Assembly (NCBI RefSeq): GCF_003113895.1
Contig: NZ_BDUD01000001.1
Coordinates: 502,356-566,355, forward strand
From: Nostoc commune NIES-4072
Lineage (GTDB): Bacteria > Cyanobacteriota > Cyanobacteriia > Cyanobacteriales > Nostocaceae
Length of the DNA stretch: 64,000 nucleotides
Direction: 5' to 3'
A program made the position numbers and the translations under genes. The notes below the pieces were generated by a model, which ran no database searches, had not been told where the DNA came from, and saw only the letters and a program-made list of their open reading frames with translations. This document shows positions 26,429 to 35,615 of the stretch, piece after piece (positions within the stretch are counted from its first letter, which is position 1; each line of letters begins with the position of its first letter).

Positions 26429-26878
26429 CTATACTTGAGTAAAATCTCGAAATGCACAAAAGTGAGATTCGACCTGGAAAAAACCTTTAAGGATTCGTTT
26501 GAGTGAATTAAACTTAACCCGCCTGATAGCTTTAGTAACTTCTACCCACTGCCGTTTTCTTTTACTTGCTTCTGGATAATCTTCACTTAGCATCTCAACT
26601 GGTAACAAATACATCTTAACTCGGTAAATTTTTCCTCCTTTACGGTACTTATAACTACCGAGTTCATTGGTGTCTACTTGTCCAATTACCCCTGCTTCTT
26701 CCCACGCCTCTTTGGCTGCTGAAGCGGGTGGACTCATGCCGTTAGGAATATCTCCTTTCGGAATTACCCAGTGTTGAAAGTTACGGGTTGTGATTAGCAA
26801 GATTTCGACTTTGCCATTGTTTACTCTATAAGGAATAACCCCAGACTGTTTAAAGACTTTGCTGATTTTTCGACTCAT
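26429..26878 (-). CDS. NUDIX hydrolase
   Basis: A 149-residue NUDIX protein. The NUDIX box is present but slightly relaxed: GMSPPASAAKEAWEEAGV, with KEAWEE where the consensus has REUxEE, and the preceding WVIPKGDIPNG loop. The AAKEAWEEAGV form resembles the diphosphoinositol-polyphosphate or diadenosine-polyphosphate hydrolase branch (DIPP/Ap4A-like), including the SGVIPYRVNNGKVEILLIT start. Soluble; it cleaves a nucleoside-diphosphate-linked substrate that is not determined. The minus-strand ATG at 26878 is clear. It converges with the GH25 gene. Confidence 0.92.
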   Translation of the reverse strand: MSRKISKVFKQSGVIPYRVNNGKVEILLITTRNFQHWVIPKGDIPNGMSPPASAAKEAWEEAGVIGQVDTNELGSYKYRKGGKIYRVKMYLLPVEMLSEDYPEASKRKRQWVEVTKAIRRVKFNSLKRILKGFFQVESHFCAFRDFTQV

Positions 26879-27282
26879 GTAATTTGCATCCTTTACGGTC
26901 TAGCTTTTTTGTACAATGTTTATTTCAAAAAGTCGAGAGCTGATACCGGATAAATTTTAGTTAACTTAAGGTTATAAAAAGGTTAAAAAACATTTTTAAC
27001 TATAAAATTTAATTATTGAAAGTTATTGATTGTTGAAGTAGCACCGCACAACCGCAAGGCGGAAGTCAAAAGTCACGCATAATTGTATTCCAAACTTTTG
27101 TGCCATTGAAATAGTATGCTTATTTCTGTTGTGCTGTACTAGGTTTGTAACCTTATAAATATAAAATCAATTGTTGTAAAAAGTGTACTTCTGATGACTG
27201 ATTGACAAATGTAGCATTATTCAAAACATTAGATATTATGTAAGTCTTAATGCCAAAATATCTGCCATCAATTTAACTAACT
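26879..27282. other. Intergenic region between NUDIX and methyltransferase genes
   Basis: No gene is visible in this 404-bp AT-rich stretch. Positions 27051-27074 carry ACCGCAAGGCGG followed by AAGTCAAAAGTC, a small repeat that reappears almost unchanged at 32939-32962, right after the ytfQ-like gene. The bases just upstream of 26878 should hold the NUDIX promoter. Confidence 0.45.
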
Positions 27283-28248
27283 TTACTTTTTCAGATTTTG
27301 GTAGATATACAACGAGGAGATTGTATTTAAATCTACTTCATTACCTTCACTTTCATGCTCGTTAGTATTTTTAAACAGTATTGTAAATGCGCCAGCACCT
27401 AACATATCTTGAGGAAAGATCCGATAACAAGGCATTTTAGTTAAATGCGACTGATATTTGGCTAAATTACTAATTTCTACTGCCTGGAACTGGGGAAAGC
27501 GTTCCAAAAACCATTCACAAACTTGCTCATTTTCTTCAGGCGAATATGTGCAGGTCATATAAGCAAGATAGCCTTGTGGTGAAACAAGTTTAGCAGAGTT
27601 AGCTATAATACGTTTTTGTCGATTTGCGCTCTTATTAATAGCAGTTGGGTGAAAACATCCAGGAGCTTTTTCACCTTTAGCAAGTAAAGATTGTCCAGTA
27701 CAAGGAGCATCTACTATTACTAGATTGCTAGAATCAGGAAACATTTCGGCAAATATACTCGAATCTCTATTAACTACTGCACTAGGGCTAATCTGGCAAC
27801 GCTTCAAATTAGAAATTAGCATTCCCAGGCGTTTACCAATTACTTCATTACTAATGAGTAAGTCAGGTTGTAAAGCTTTCCAAGCGAAGATACTTTTACC
27901 TCCTGGTGCGGCACACATATCAAAAACTAAACTTATTGGCACAGGAATAGCTAACAAAGTAGTCGCTGCAAACACCGAAGAAAAATCTAAACAATAGAAA
28001 TATCCTTGTTGATGCAAGAGATGCTGACCGGGTTTTTCTCCCAAAGATAAACGGTCTATAAATTCTGGTTGCCAATAGGTTGGTGTTTCCACCGCGAAAA
28101 ACGAAACCTCTGGCTTTTCTTTACACCAAAGAATACTAGGTGAAAATGGCTGAGGATTCATTAAAGCCTCAATAAATTTTTCTTGATCATCTAGATTAGT
28201 GAACAAACGCCGCGAGACTTTAAGTAATAAATTAGAAGGTTTTTCCAT
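27283..28248 (-). CDS. RsmB/NOP family RNA (cytosine-5) methyltransferase
   Basis: A 321-residue SAM-dependent m5C RNA methyltransferase. The SAM-binding motif I is FDMCAAPGGKSIF. Motif IV is VDAPCTGQS and motif VI is TCTYSPEENE, which supply the two conserved catalytic cysteines of the family. It lacks the long N-terminal NusB-like domain of full RsmB and the PUA domain of RsmF, so the target (rRNA or tRNA) is uncertain. The region before motif I includes LHQQGYFYCLDFSS, the typical strand. Stands alone on the minus strand. Confidence 0.92.
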   Translation of the reverse strand: MEKPSNLLLKVSRRLFTNLDDQEKFIEALMNPQPFSPSILWCKEKPEVSFFAVETPTYWQPEFIDRLSLGEKPGQHLLHQQGYFYCLDFSSVFAATTLLAIPVPISLVFDMCAAPGGKSIFAWKALQPDLLISNEVIGKRLGMLISNLKRCQISPSAVVNRDSSIFAEMFPDSSNLVIVDAPCTGQSLLAKGEKAPGCFHPTAINKSANRQKRIIANSAKLVSPQGYLAYMTCTYSPEENEQVCEWFLERFPQFQAVEISNLAKYQSHLTKMPCYRIFPQDMLGAGAFTILFKNTNEHESEGNEVDLNTISSLYIYQNLKK

Positions 28249-28423
28249 GTGGATTATTAATTACGAATTAGGAATTACGAATTATGAATTAGCTTGTATC
28301 AAAATCAAAATAAAACTGTTACACAAGAACAATGTAATTAAGGCTTTTGGCTTCATACTCAAAATATAATGACCGCCATTGGGAACGCAATGGCCAAGCT
28401 ACCCCACTGCACCGGAGAAGGTC

Positions 28424-29839
28424 ATGTTCTTAGATAGTTTTCCGCAAAAATTACGCAAAGAAGCACAATTATGGAGGGATGAAGGATTAATTAGTTCTTC
28501 GCTCTATGAGCAAATAGCAGAACGTTATCAATTTAAAAACCTGGAAGCTGCTACACGCGATCGCAATAAAGCGATCGCAATTGCTATAGGTGGCATCCTT
28601 TTATGCTTAGGCATAATTACCTTTGTAGCAGGAAACTGGCAGGGAGGATCGCGAGAAGTCAAGTTTATTGTACTGATCAGTTTGTTTTTTGCGATCGCAA
28701 TCACTGGATTTTACAATTGGATAACACCTGAAGGAAAGAAGCCACAAAAAAGCAAACGCTTACTGGGAGAGGGGTTGCTCATTTTAAGCGCCTTAATTTT
28801 CGGTGCAAATTTACTGCTGATGGCCCAGATGTTCAATATTGCTGGTTCAGCTTCCCAACTGTTTCTCGCCTGGGGGTTGGGTGTTGTGGTAATGGCCTTC
28901 AGTTTGTGCTTAAATTCTTTAGGAATTCTGTCAATTATCCTCGTGGAAATCGGCTATTGGACAGGATTAGAAGACTTGTGGTACGCTTCAGGTGATCCAA
29001 CTTGGTCGCGTCTAGTGGTGCAGCACATGCCTTTGTTGGCATGGCTGGTGTTTGTACCCTTAGCCTACTTCTGTCGCTCGCGTTGGATTTTTGGTTTAGC
29101 AGCCTTTGTCTTTGCTAGTTCCTTACAAGCCAACCTTAATCCTCTGCCACTGCTGAATTATGCTGATATAGCCCCTTGGGTGGCATCTTTTGCTTTTGCA
29201 CTCCCACCTGCATTATTCTGGAGTTATGATGACTTGCTGTTTCCAAGCATAAATTACAGGTTGTTTCAATCTCTGGCCCGTAATTTAGCCTTGGTAAGCT
29301 TCGGCATTGTCTTTTATATCTTGTCTTTTCGTTGGGTCTGGGAATCTCCAAATTATAGTTATAATCAGCCTACGAATGTGACAAACTTATTCGCGTCTCT
29401 GCCGATTATCGATTTGGGGATTCTCAGTGGCTTGGCAGTATTGCAATGGTTGTTTCTACTGCGTCAAAGAAATAACCCACCGCGCCGCGAAGTGATTTTC
29501 ACTACTGCTGTCATTACTACCTTTCTTGCCTTTATTACCGTAGTACCTTTTTGGCATCAAACTATCAGCCGGATTGATGAACTTGGTGTTTTTATTTTCA
29601 ATGTACTTCTAGCAACATTAGCCTGGGGACTAATTCAAGAAGGATTGAAATTAAACAACAGAAGTTCCTTTTGGGGTGGTATGTTGTTAGTAACACTGCA
29701 AATTATCAGTCGCGTGCAAGAGTACGATACCGATTTACTTTTCAAGTCTCTGGTCTTTGTTTTGTGCGGTTCTGCTTTAATTAGCGCTGGACTCTGGTTT
29801 GAACGTCGCTTACCTGGTGGTAGTGCAAGTAAGAAGTAG
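28424..29839 (+). CDS. DUF2157 membrane protein
   Basis: A 471-residue integral membrane protein. The N-terminal 60 residues (QLWRDEGLISSSLYEQIAER) are the DUF2157 cytoplasmic domain; after that come about 10-12 hydrophobic segments. The ATG at 28424 with GGAGAAGG eight bases before it is chosen over a TTG at 28379. Function is unknown; DUF2157 genes are typically next to GDYXXLXY genes, as here (gene at 30046), which suggests the two products work together. The DUF4401 gene often found between them is missing. Confidence 0.88.
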   Translation: MFLDSFPQKLRKEAQLWRDEGLISSSLYEQIAERYQFKNLEAATRDRNKAIAIAIGGILLCLGIITFVAGNWQGGSREVKFIVLISLFFAIAITGFYNWITPEGKKPQKSKRLLGEGLLILSALIFGANLLLMAQMFNIAGSASQLFLAWGLGVVVMAFSLCLNSLGILSIILVEIGYWTGLEDLWYASGDPTWSRLVVQHMPLLAWLVFVPLAYFCRSRWIFGLAAFVFASSLQANLNPLPLLNYADIAPWVASFAFALPPALFWSYDDLLFPSINYRLFQSLARNLALVSFGIVFYILSFRWVWESPNYSYNQPTNVTNLFASLPIIDLGILSGLAVLQWLFLLRQRNNPPRREVIFTTAVITTFLAFITVVPFWHQTISRIDELGVFIFNVLLATLAWGLIQEGLKLNNRSSFWGGMLLVTLQIISRVQEYDTDLLFKSLVFVLCGSALISAGLWFERRLPGGSASKK

Positions 29840-30045
29840 TGCAAAGGATCAAAGAATTCAGGAGTCAGAATTCAGAAGTCAGGAAAAGACCAACCATAAA
29901 GATGATTTTGTCTTGCATTCCTAACTCCTAACTCCTAACTTATTCTGAAATCTCTGTGCGTTAAAGTTTTTAAAGTTTCTCTGCGTCAGTCCTAAGCTCG
30001 TTACTTTTGACCTCCTCAATCCCTCTGCTTTTTAGGACTACGCTC
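29840..30045. repeat. Heptad short repeats between the DUF2157 and GDYXXLXY genes
   Basis: CTAACTCCTAACTCCTAACTT at about 29921-29941 and GGAGTCAGAATTCAGAAGTCAGG around 29861-29882 are 7- to 8-bp tandem repeats (the latter shown as separate copies). They lie in the 206-bp gap, which still allows read-through transcription between the pair. Confidence 0.55.
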
Positions 30046-30756
30046 ATGACTAATAGTTCTTCTGAATCTAAAAATAAAACCTTATCTCCCGAAGCCGAAT
30101 TTTCTAGTAAGGTAACTTTTCGGGATTACTTGATTGCTAGTGAACAAAAATCGAATAAGCCTTTGCCTTTTTGGCGGTTACTAGCTCCCCTGGCGCTGCA
30201 AACAGGGCTGATTATGGCAGTACCAGCCCAAGCAGTTTATACAGATGTGACAGGTAAGACGGTGATTTTACAAACCGTACCTGTAAATCCTAACAATCTG
30301 CTAGAAGGTAACACCTTAGACTTAGATTACAATATATCCCGCACTGCAAATTTGAGCAGATTACCTGGTTGGCAAACATTAGTCAGCAAAGGTCGTGGAA
30401 GTGGTAGAAGATTGCCTGAAGGAACCAACATTTACGTGACTTTGCAAGAGCAACTATCCACTGGTCGCGGTGTTCCTAGAGCTTGGAGACCGTTACGAGT
30501 AAGTAGCGATCGCCCCACAACTCTAAGAGCCAACCAAGTAGCCTTAAAAGGTGTTTATCAAGATGGTTCTGTTAACTACGGCTTAGAAACATATTACATT
30601 CCAGAAAACCAACGGCAACAAATTAGGAACGACTTACAAGCCCAACGCGCCCGTAGAGGACAAGTACCGCCCATTGTGGTCAAGGCGAAAGTTGATCCAC
30701 AGGGCAAGGCAGTGCCAGTTAGTATGTGGGTGCGCGATCGCAACTATCGCTTTTAA
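30046..30756 (+). CDS. GDYXXLXY domain protein
   Basis: A 236-residue membrane-anchored protein. One transmembrane segment (LLAPLALQTGLIMAVPAQA, about residues 45-63) is followed by a domain matching GDYXXLXY proteins. The signature is EGNTLDLDYNIS, in which Gly-Asp-Tyr is relaxed to Gly-Asn-Thr while L-x-Y is kept, and the C-terminus contains VALKGVYQDGSVNYGLETYY and KVDPQGKAVPVSM. The ATG at 30046 is preferred over a TTG at 30007. It is the usual partner of the DUF2157 protein upstream. Confidence 0.85.
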   Translation: MTNSSSESKNKTLSPEAEFSSKVTFRDYLIASEQKSNKPLPFWRLLAPLALQTGLIMAVPAQAVYTDVTGKTVILQTVPVNPNNLLEGNTLDLDYNISRTANLSRLPGWQTLVSKGRGSGRRLPEGTNIYVTLQEQLSTGRGVPRAWRPLRVSSDRPTTLRANQVALKGVYQDGSVNYGLETYYIPENQRQQIRNDLQAQRARRGQVPPIVVKAKVDPQGKAVPVSMWVRDRNYRF

Positions 30757-31057
30757 GCTGTTAGGCAAATAAACATTGCATATTTACACGCAAGGTTTGT
30801 CTCCAAAGTTCTGAGCATCGGCTTCCGGCGCTCAGGCTTCTTTGTTTGTCGATGACCTTTATTGGAAAGTAGCGCAAACTCGTACCCTTCTTGAGAACCC
30901 GGAGGTAAGACTTGCCGTTAGATATCATATTACCTCATCTACCTGCCCCTGCCTCCCTAGAGTAGCTCACCAAGATGTTGCTGTGACTGGATTTTGAAAT
31001 TACATCCGGATTATACAAATGCAAAGTAGTTTATGTATAAAAAAGAGATTACTTTGC

Positions 31058-31513
31058 ATGATTAATCAAATTGTCGCTTTAGAATCTTGTTGGCATAGTT
31101 CTGTACCTTGGGGAAAAGACATGCCACCATTGGCAGTTCAAATCCTGGAAAAAGTTTTTTTATCAAACTCTGATATATCAGGCTACTGTTGTGGTGTCCA
31201 ATGGGAGAGACAGGAATGGATTTATGCCATAGTCTGCTGTCGTGAAATACTCTATTTGTCTCAAAAAGAATTTTCTGGAACAAACTTAGTGGAAAAAGCC
31301 CCAGTTGCTACACCAGCTTTTCAATTGGGGGATATGGTGGAAGTTGATTTTAGTGAAGAACCATCACGTCGGACTATTCAAGGGATTTTTAGCCTGAAAA
31401 ACAATTGGCTTTATGCAGTAGAATGGCGTTCCCCAATTTTGGAAGAAATGGCATCGGCTCAAAGTAGAATTATCTGGCTTGCGGATGTGGATTTAGTAAA
31501 AGTGAATGCATGA
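31058..31513 (+). CDS. Probable DUF1392 family protein
   Basis: A 151-residue soluble protein similar to the cyanobacterial DUF1392 family, often plasmid-borne in Nostoc. The conserved pattern is MINQIVALESCWHSSVPWGK, then PPLAVQILEKVFL, GYCCGVQWERQEWIYAI, and later LGDMVEVDFSEEPSRRTIQG. Start ATG at 31058 is preferred (AAAGAGATT precedes it); an ATG at 31019 would add 13 residues. The family's function is unknown. The alternative is a stand-alone hypothetical; the match is by remembered pattern only. Confidence 0.65.
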   Translation: MINQIVALESCWHSSVPWGKDMPPLAVQILEKVFLSNSDISGYCCGVQWERQEWIYAIVCCREILYLSQKEFSGTNLVEKAPVATPAFQLGDMVEVDFSEEPSRRTIQGIFSLKNNWLYAVEWRSPILEEMASAQSRIIWLADVDLVKVNA

Positions 31514-31959
31514 CTATGTTTTTGGATTTGTACCAAAAAGTTACTGCGTTCATCCGAGTCTGCGCTTAATCGTTTAGGTTGATTTCCTATTACTGAGATT
31601 GAACCTGAATAGTGAGTCAACCAAATCCCAAATCCAATATTGCTTTCCAAAGATTGCATCATCGCTAATGTTCAACTTTCCGCATTTACAGTATTTGCAC
31701 TGTGGTATAAAGATTTACTATTGGATAATCTAATGCTTAGAGGCATAAGATATGTATACATTTTTATACTCTACTGAGTCTAATAAATTCAGTAGAGTAT
31801 TTTTATAGGAATCCGATGTCTGCTCCTTGGCCATCGCCGCAGTATTAACATGTTCGACGCTAACATGAGCAGATGGTAGACAAGATGAATCAGAAGATGG
31901 ATCTAAGTATAATTAGCGATCGCACACGAGAAATAGAATATCTGATAGGGTTATGAAAA
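31514..31959. other. Intergenic region before the sugar transporter cluster
   Basis: No gene is visible. The main structure is a strong hairpin at 31761-31806 (separate entry). A GCGATCGC lies at about 31917-31924 just before the ytfQ-like gene. The cluster's promoter could be between 31810 and 31950, but I could not assign boxes. Confidence 0.45.
31761..31806. terminator. Bidirectional intrinsic terminator
   Basis: A perfect 12-bp stem (ATACTCTACTGA at 31766-31777, TCAGTAGAGTAT at 31789-31800) with an 11-nt loop is preceded by TTTTT and followed by TTTTA, so it can stop transcription in both directions. It separates the DUF1392-like gene from the imported-looking sugar transporter cluster. 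Confidence 0.75.
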
Positions 31960-32937
31960 ATGAAACCTGTCCGAGTCTATATGTCAAAGTTTCTGGTAGT
32001 TAGCGCCTACGCTGTGATTATTATTGCGGCTTTCTCACAGTCTGGCTGTGTGCGCGAGAAAACAAAAAAAATTGTCGGATTTTCGCAAACAGAGAACATT
32101 GGCCCGTGGCGCATTGCCGAAACGAACAGCATCAAAGAGGAAGCTGCCAAGCGTAAGAAAACTTACGATTTCCTGATGACAGATGCTCAGGGGCAGACAT
32201 CGAAGCAATTTTCCGACATTGAAGATTTGATCGCCCGACAAGTCGATGCCATATTTCTTGCGCCACGCGAATATGAGGGTCTTACACCTGCTCTCGAAGC
32301 AGCAAGAGCGGCAAAAATACCAGTGTTTCTCATCGACCGTGAAGCTGCGGGAAGACCAGGCAAGGATTTCGTCAGCTTTCTCGGTTCGGATTTTATTGTC
32401 CAAGGCCGCCGCGTTGGCAAATGGCTGGCTCAAGCTACTAATGGCAAGGCGTCTATTGTGGAACTCACCGGAACAGCAGGATCATCGGTCGCAATTGATC
32501 GGGCAAAGGGGTTTCGCGATGCGATCGCCAGTTATCCCAATATGAAGATCATTGCCACCCAGACGGCGGATTTTTCGCGGGCTGCGGCAGTGCGTGTAAT
32601 GGAAAACATTATCCAGGCTAAGGGTTCTGATATCACCGCAGTTTATGCTCACAATGACGAAATGGCATTGGGTGCCATCCAGGCTCTCAAGTCAGCAGGT
32701 ATGAAGCCTGGCAAGGATGTGATCGTCGGTTCAATCGATGGTCAGAAAGCCGCACTTGAAGCGATTATTCGCGGCGAACTTGGCGTGAGTGTCGAGTCGA
32801 ACCCGCGTTTTGGGCCACTTGTTTTCGCTACGATGGAGAAGTATTTTGCCGGCACAAAGATTCCGCCTAGAATCATTCTTGAAGACAGACTCTTCGACGT
32901 AACAAACGCCAAAGATTTTGTGCATGAAGCATACTAA
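31960..32937 (+). CDS. ytfQ: YtfQ-like sugar ABC transporter substrate-binding lipoprotein
   Basis: A 325-residue periplasmic binding protein of the type I sugar (RbsB-like) fold. Residues 1-30 are a signal with lipobox SQSGC (Cys30), so it is anchored rather than free as in E. coli YtfQ. Blocks match YtfQ: GFSQTENIGPWRIAETNSIK, QVDAIFLAPREYEG, IPVFLIDREAAG, VELTGTAGSSVAIDRAKGF and VYAHNDEMALGAIQALK. E. coli YtfQ binds galactofuranose; the ligand here is only inferred to be a furanose-like sugar. It heads a four-gene cluster, 175 bp before the ATPase gene. The DNA is GC-richer than its surroundings. Confidence 0.88.
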   Translation: MKPVRVYMSKFLVVSAYAVIIIAAFSQSGCVREKTKKIVGFSQTENIGPWRIAETNSIKEEAAKRKKTYDFLMTDAQGQTSKQFSDIEDLIARQVDAIFLAPREYEGLTPALEAARAAKIPVFLIDREAAGRPGKDFVSFLGSDFIVQGRRVGKWLAQATNGKASIVELTGTAGSSVAIDRAKGFRDAIASYPNMKIIATQTADFSRAAAVRVMENIIQAKGSDITAVYAHNDEMALGAIQALKSAGMKPGKDVIVGSIDGQKAALEAIIRGELGVSVESNPRFGPLVFATMEKYFAGTKIPPRIILEDRLFDVTNAKDFVHEAY

Positions 32938-33112
32938 TACCGCAAAGCGGAAGTCAAAAGTCAAAAGTCAAAATAATCATATTTATTCCGAGCTTCTTGC
33001 ACCATATAAATAAAGAAAAGATAGCCAGGAAATATCCAGGAAATATATTGAACCTGGACGATGAATAAAGAAGATGACTATGGGGTATCAGGACAAAAAC
33101 TAGGTAAAGCCG

Positions 33113-34669
33113 ATGACTCAGGCGACTCCAATTGTTTTGTGCATGAGGGACATAAAAAAAAGTTTTTCCGGGGTGTCGGCACTCCGGGGCGTAGATTTTG
33201 AGCTAAAGGCGGGCGAGATCCATGCACTGGTCGGAGAGAACGGTGCTGGCAAATCGACACTCATTAAGATCATGACGGGGGCCTATCGACGAGATTCGGG
33301 TGTTATGGATTATGGCGATCCTGTTACATTCCAAAACCCGACCGAAGCGCAGGCGGTAGGCATCGTAGCTGTCTACCAGGAGATTCAGCTTGTGGGTTTC
33401 CGAACCGTTGCTGAAAATATTTTTCTTGGCAGAGAGCCGCATCGCTTTGGGATTATTGACAGACGGCGGATGAATACCGAAGCATCCGAAATATTGAAGC
33501 GCCTGGGGTTGGATATCGAACCGCGATCGGTGGTTGATTCGCTTAATATTGCCCATCGCCAAATGGTGGCGATCGCACGCGCCATATCCTTTGGGGCGCG
33601 GGTGCTGATCCTCGATGAACCCACGAGTTCGCTTACCGAAACTGAAGTCTCTGTTCTTTTTAACGTCATGCGACGGCTAAAGTCGGAAGGAACATCCATC
33701 GTTTACGTCAGCCACCGTTTTGAAGAACTTTACGCCGTGTGCGATCGCGTCACAGTTCTGCGTGATGGGCGCAACATCATAACGCGATCGCTAGCAACGC
33801 TCAATCGCCTCGAACTCGTTTGTTCTATGCTGGGTCGCCAGCCAGAAGAGGTGAGCAAAGGAGTCACGGCGTTTGCAGGGCGATCGCAAAATGCGGTAGA
33901 TCGGCCAGTGCTGCTCCAAGCGGAAGCTCTCAAATATAAAAAACGGCTCGATGGTGTCTCAATTGAAATGCGACATGGCGAAATCGTTGGGCTTGCGGGT
34001 TTGCTCGGCTCTGGCCGAAGTGAAACAGTGCGTACTCTGTTCGGGGCCGAACCACTTGAAGGTGGAACTGTAAAACTCGAAGGGAATCTTCTATCCCTGC
34101 GCGATCCTCATGATGCGATCGATGCTGGCATAGCTTTTCTTTCAGAGGATCGCAAGGCGGACGGCATCATCCCTGAGCTTTCGGTGCGAGAAAACCTCAC
34201 CCTCGCTGCCCTACCGAACCTTACGCAATGGGGCATCGTTTCTAGAAAACGACAGAATGAACTTGTTGACCGTTTTATGCAGCGCCTTGGAATTAAGGCG
34301 ACTAGCGCCGAACAGAAGATCCACGAACTATCAGGCGGCAATCAGCAGAAGGTTCTTCTGGCGCGATGGCTGTGCAAGAATACAAAACTTCTTCTCCTCG
34401 ACGAACCGACTCGCGGTATTGACGTTGGGGCAAAAGGCGAGATCCAGCGCCTGATCGCCGAATTAGCAGAGCAAGGGCTGGGGGTTGTGATGATTTCTTC
34501 GGAAGTGGAAGAGCTAGTTGAAGGTTCGCAACGTGTCATCGTCCTCCGTGACGGGCGGTCAATCGCGGAACTCAGTGGCGAGCAGAAGAACATAAAGGCA
34601 ATTCTGCACGTAATGGCGGAAGGTGCAGATCGTCAGGAAGCCGTGAAGAGCAGCACAGATAATGAATAG
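33113..34669 (+). CDS. ytfR: Sugar ABC transporter ATP-binding protein (YtfR/RbsA type)
   Basis: A 518-residue duplicated ATPase as in ribose-type importers. First half: Walker A GENGAGKST, LSGGQ-equivalent in SLNIAHRQMVAIARA, Walker B VLILDEPTSSL. Second half: degenerate Walker A in GLLGSGRSE, full signature LSGGNQQKVLLARWL and Walker B LLLLDEPTRGIDVG. This asymmetry is normal for the RbsA/MglA/YtfR class. It powers import through the two permeases that follow; its stop overlaps the next start by 8 bp, so translation is coupled. Several GCGATCGC or GCGATCG sites occur in the gene. Confidence 0.94.
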   Translation: MTQATPIVLCMRDIKKSFSGVSALRGVDFELKAGEIHALVGENGAGKSTLIKIMTGAYRRDSGVMDYGDPVTFQNPTEAQAVGIVAVYQEIQLVGFRTVAENIFLGREPHRFGIIDRRRMNTEASEILKRLGLDIEPRSVVDSLNIAHRQMVAIARAISFGARVLILDEPTSSLTETEVSVLFNVMRRLKSEGTSIVYVSHRFEELYAVCDRVTVLRDGRNIITRSLATLNRLELVCSMLGRQPEEVSKGVTAFAGRSQNAVDRPVLLQAEALKYKKRLDGVSIEMRHGEIVGLAGLLGSGRSETVRTLFGAEPLEGGTVKLEGNLLSLRDPHDAIDAGIAFLSEDRKADGIIPELSVRENLTLAALPNLTQWGIVSRKRQNELVDRFMQRLGIKATSAEQKIHELSGGNQQKVLLARWLCKNTKLLLLDEPTRGIDVGAKGEIQRLIAELAEQGLGVVMISSEVEELVEGSQRVIVLRDGRSIAELSGEQKNIKAILHVMAEGADRQEAVKSSTDNE

Positions 34670-35609
34670 CAAGAAGCCTTACCTGAGTTGGAAAAACCTG
34701 TGGAACCCAGACTTTGGCGCACCTGCGGCACTGCTAATTCTGTATGTTGCGAACGCCGTTTTCACTCCGCGTTTCGCTACAGTTAGCAACACCTTAAACA
34801 TGTTGCTCCAAGTATCCACGACCATGTTTATTGCTGTTGGCATGACATTTGTCATTGCCTCGCGTGGCATCGATCTGACCGTCGGCTCTACTATGGCATT
34901 GGTTTCAGTTGTTGTGGCATTGCTTATTAAGTATGGAATTACTGTTGCCATTTTGTTCGCCTTGTGCTGTGCCCTGTTAGTTGGTCTGATCAATGGCTTT
35001 CTCATATCACGTCTGAAACTTGACCCCCTAATCACTACCTTGGCGGCTCTGATTTTATGGCGTGGCGTCGCTCAGGTGATTGGGGACGGTCAGCTCGTTC
35101 CCTTCACCAATCCCACGTTTGAAGCACTCGGAAAGGGCTATCTTGGTTTTATACCAATTCAGGTTGTAATTGCGGCAATCGTCATTGCAGGAGCCTTCTT
35201 CTGTATCCGCTCTACGCTTTTTGGGCGTCAGATTGTTGCAGTCGGCGGCAACGAGAAGGCCGCAAGGCTTGCGGGCATCCGTGCGGAACGCGTGAAATAC
35301 ATTGTCTATATAATTAGCGCCCTACTTGCGGGACTGGCCGGACTCGTCGAGACGGCGAGGCTTGGTTTAGGCGATCCTAGCAAGGTAGGTGTCAACGCGG
35401 AATTCGAGGCGATCGCAGCCGTTGTTGTTGGCGGTACGCCCTTCTCCGGTGGCCGCGCCAATGTACTCGGAACTGTTGTCGGAGCCTTGATTATGCAGGT
35501 AATTTCCACAAGTTTCAACATGCTCCTAATTCCCTTCACCTGGTCATTAGTTTTAAAATCCGTAATCATTCTTTTCGCTATTTTTTTACAGCGCCCGAAG
35601 GAGGTTTAA
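34662..35609 (+). CDS. ytfT: Sugar ABC transporter permease (YtfT-like)
   Basis: A 315-residue inner-membrane permease of the RbsC/BPD_transp_2 family with about 8-10 hydrophobic segments. Family blocks: AVGMTFVIASRGIDLTVGS, LINGFLISRLKLDPLITTLA, VGGNEKAARLAGIRAERVKY (ATPase-contact loop) and VVGGTPFSGGRANVLGTVVG. It is the first of two different permeases in the cluster, the arrangement of E. coli ytfT-yjfF. It starts inside the end of the ATPase gene (8-bp overlap) and ends 6 bp before the next gene. The ATPase-contact region (line 35221-35280) is 38 G/C of 60 bases by hand count. Confidence 0.92.
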   Translation: MNSKKPYLSWKNLWNPDFGAPAALLILYVANAVFTPRFATVSNTLNMLLQVSTTMFIAVGMTFVIASRGIDLTVGSTMALVSVVVALLIKYGITVAILFALCCALLVGLINGFLISRLKLDPLITTLAALILWRGVAQVIGDGQLVPFTNPTFEALGKGYLGFIPIQVVIAAIVIAGAFFCIRSTLFGRQIVAVGGNEKAARLAGIRAERVKYIVYIISALLAGLAGLVETARLGLGDPSKVGVNAEFEAIAAVVVGGTPFSGGRANVLGTVVGALIMQVISTSFNMLLIPFTWSLVLKSVIILFAIFLQRPKEV

Positions 35610-35615
35610 CGCGTC

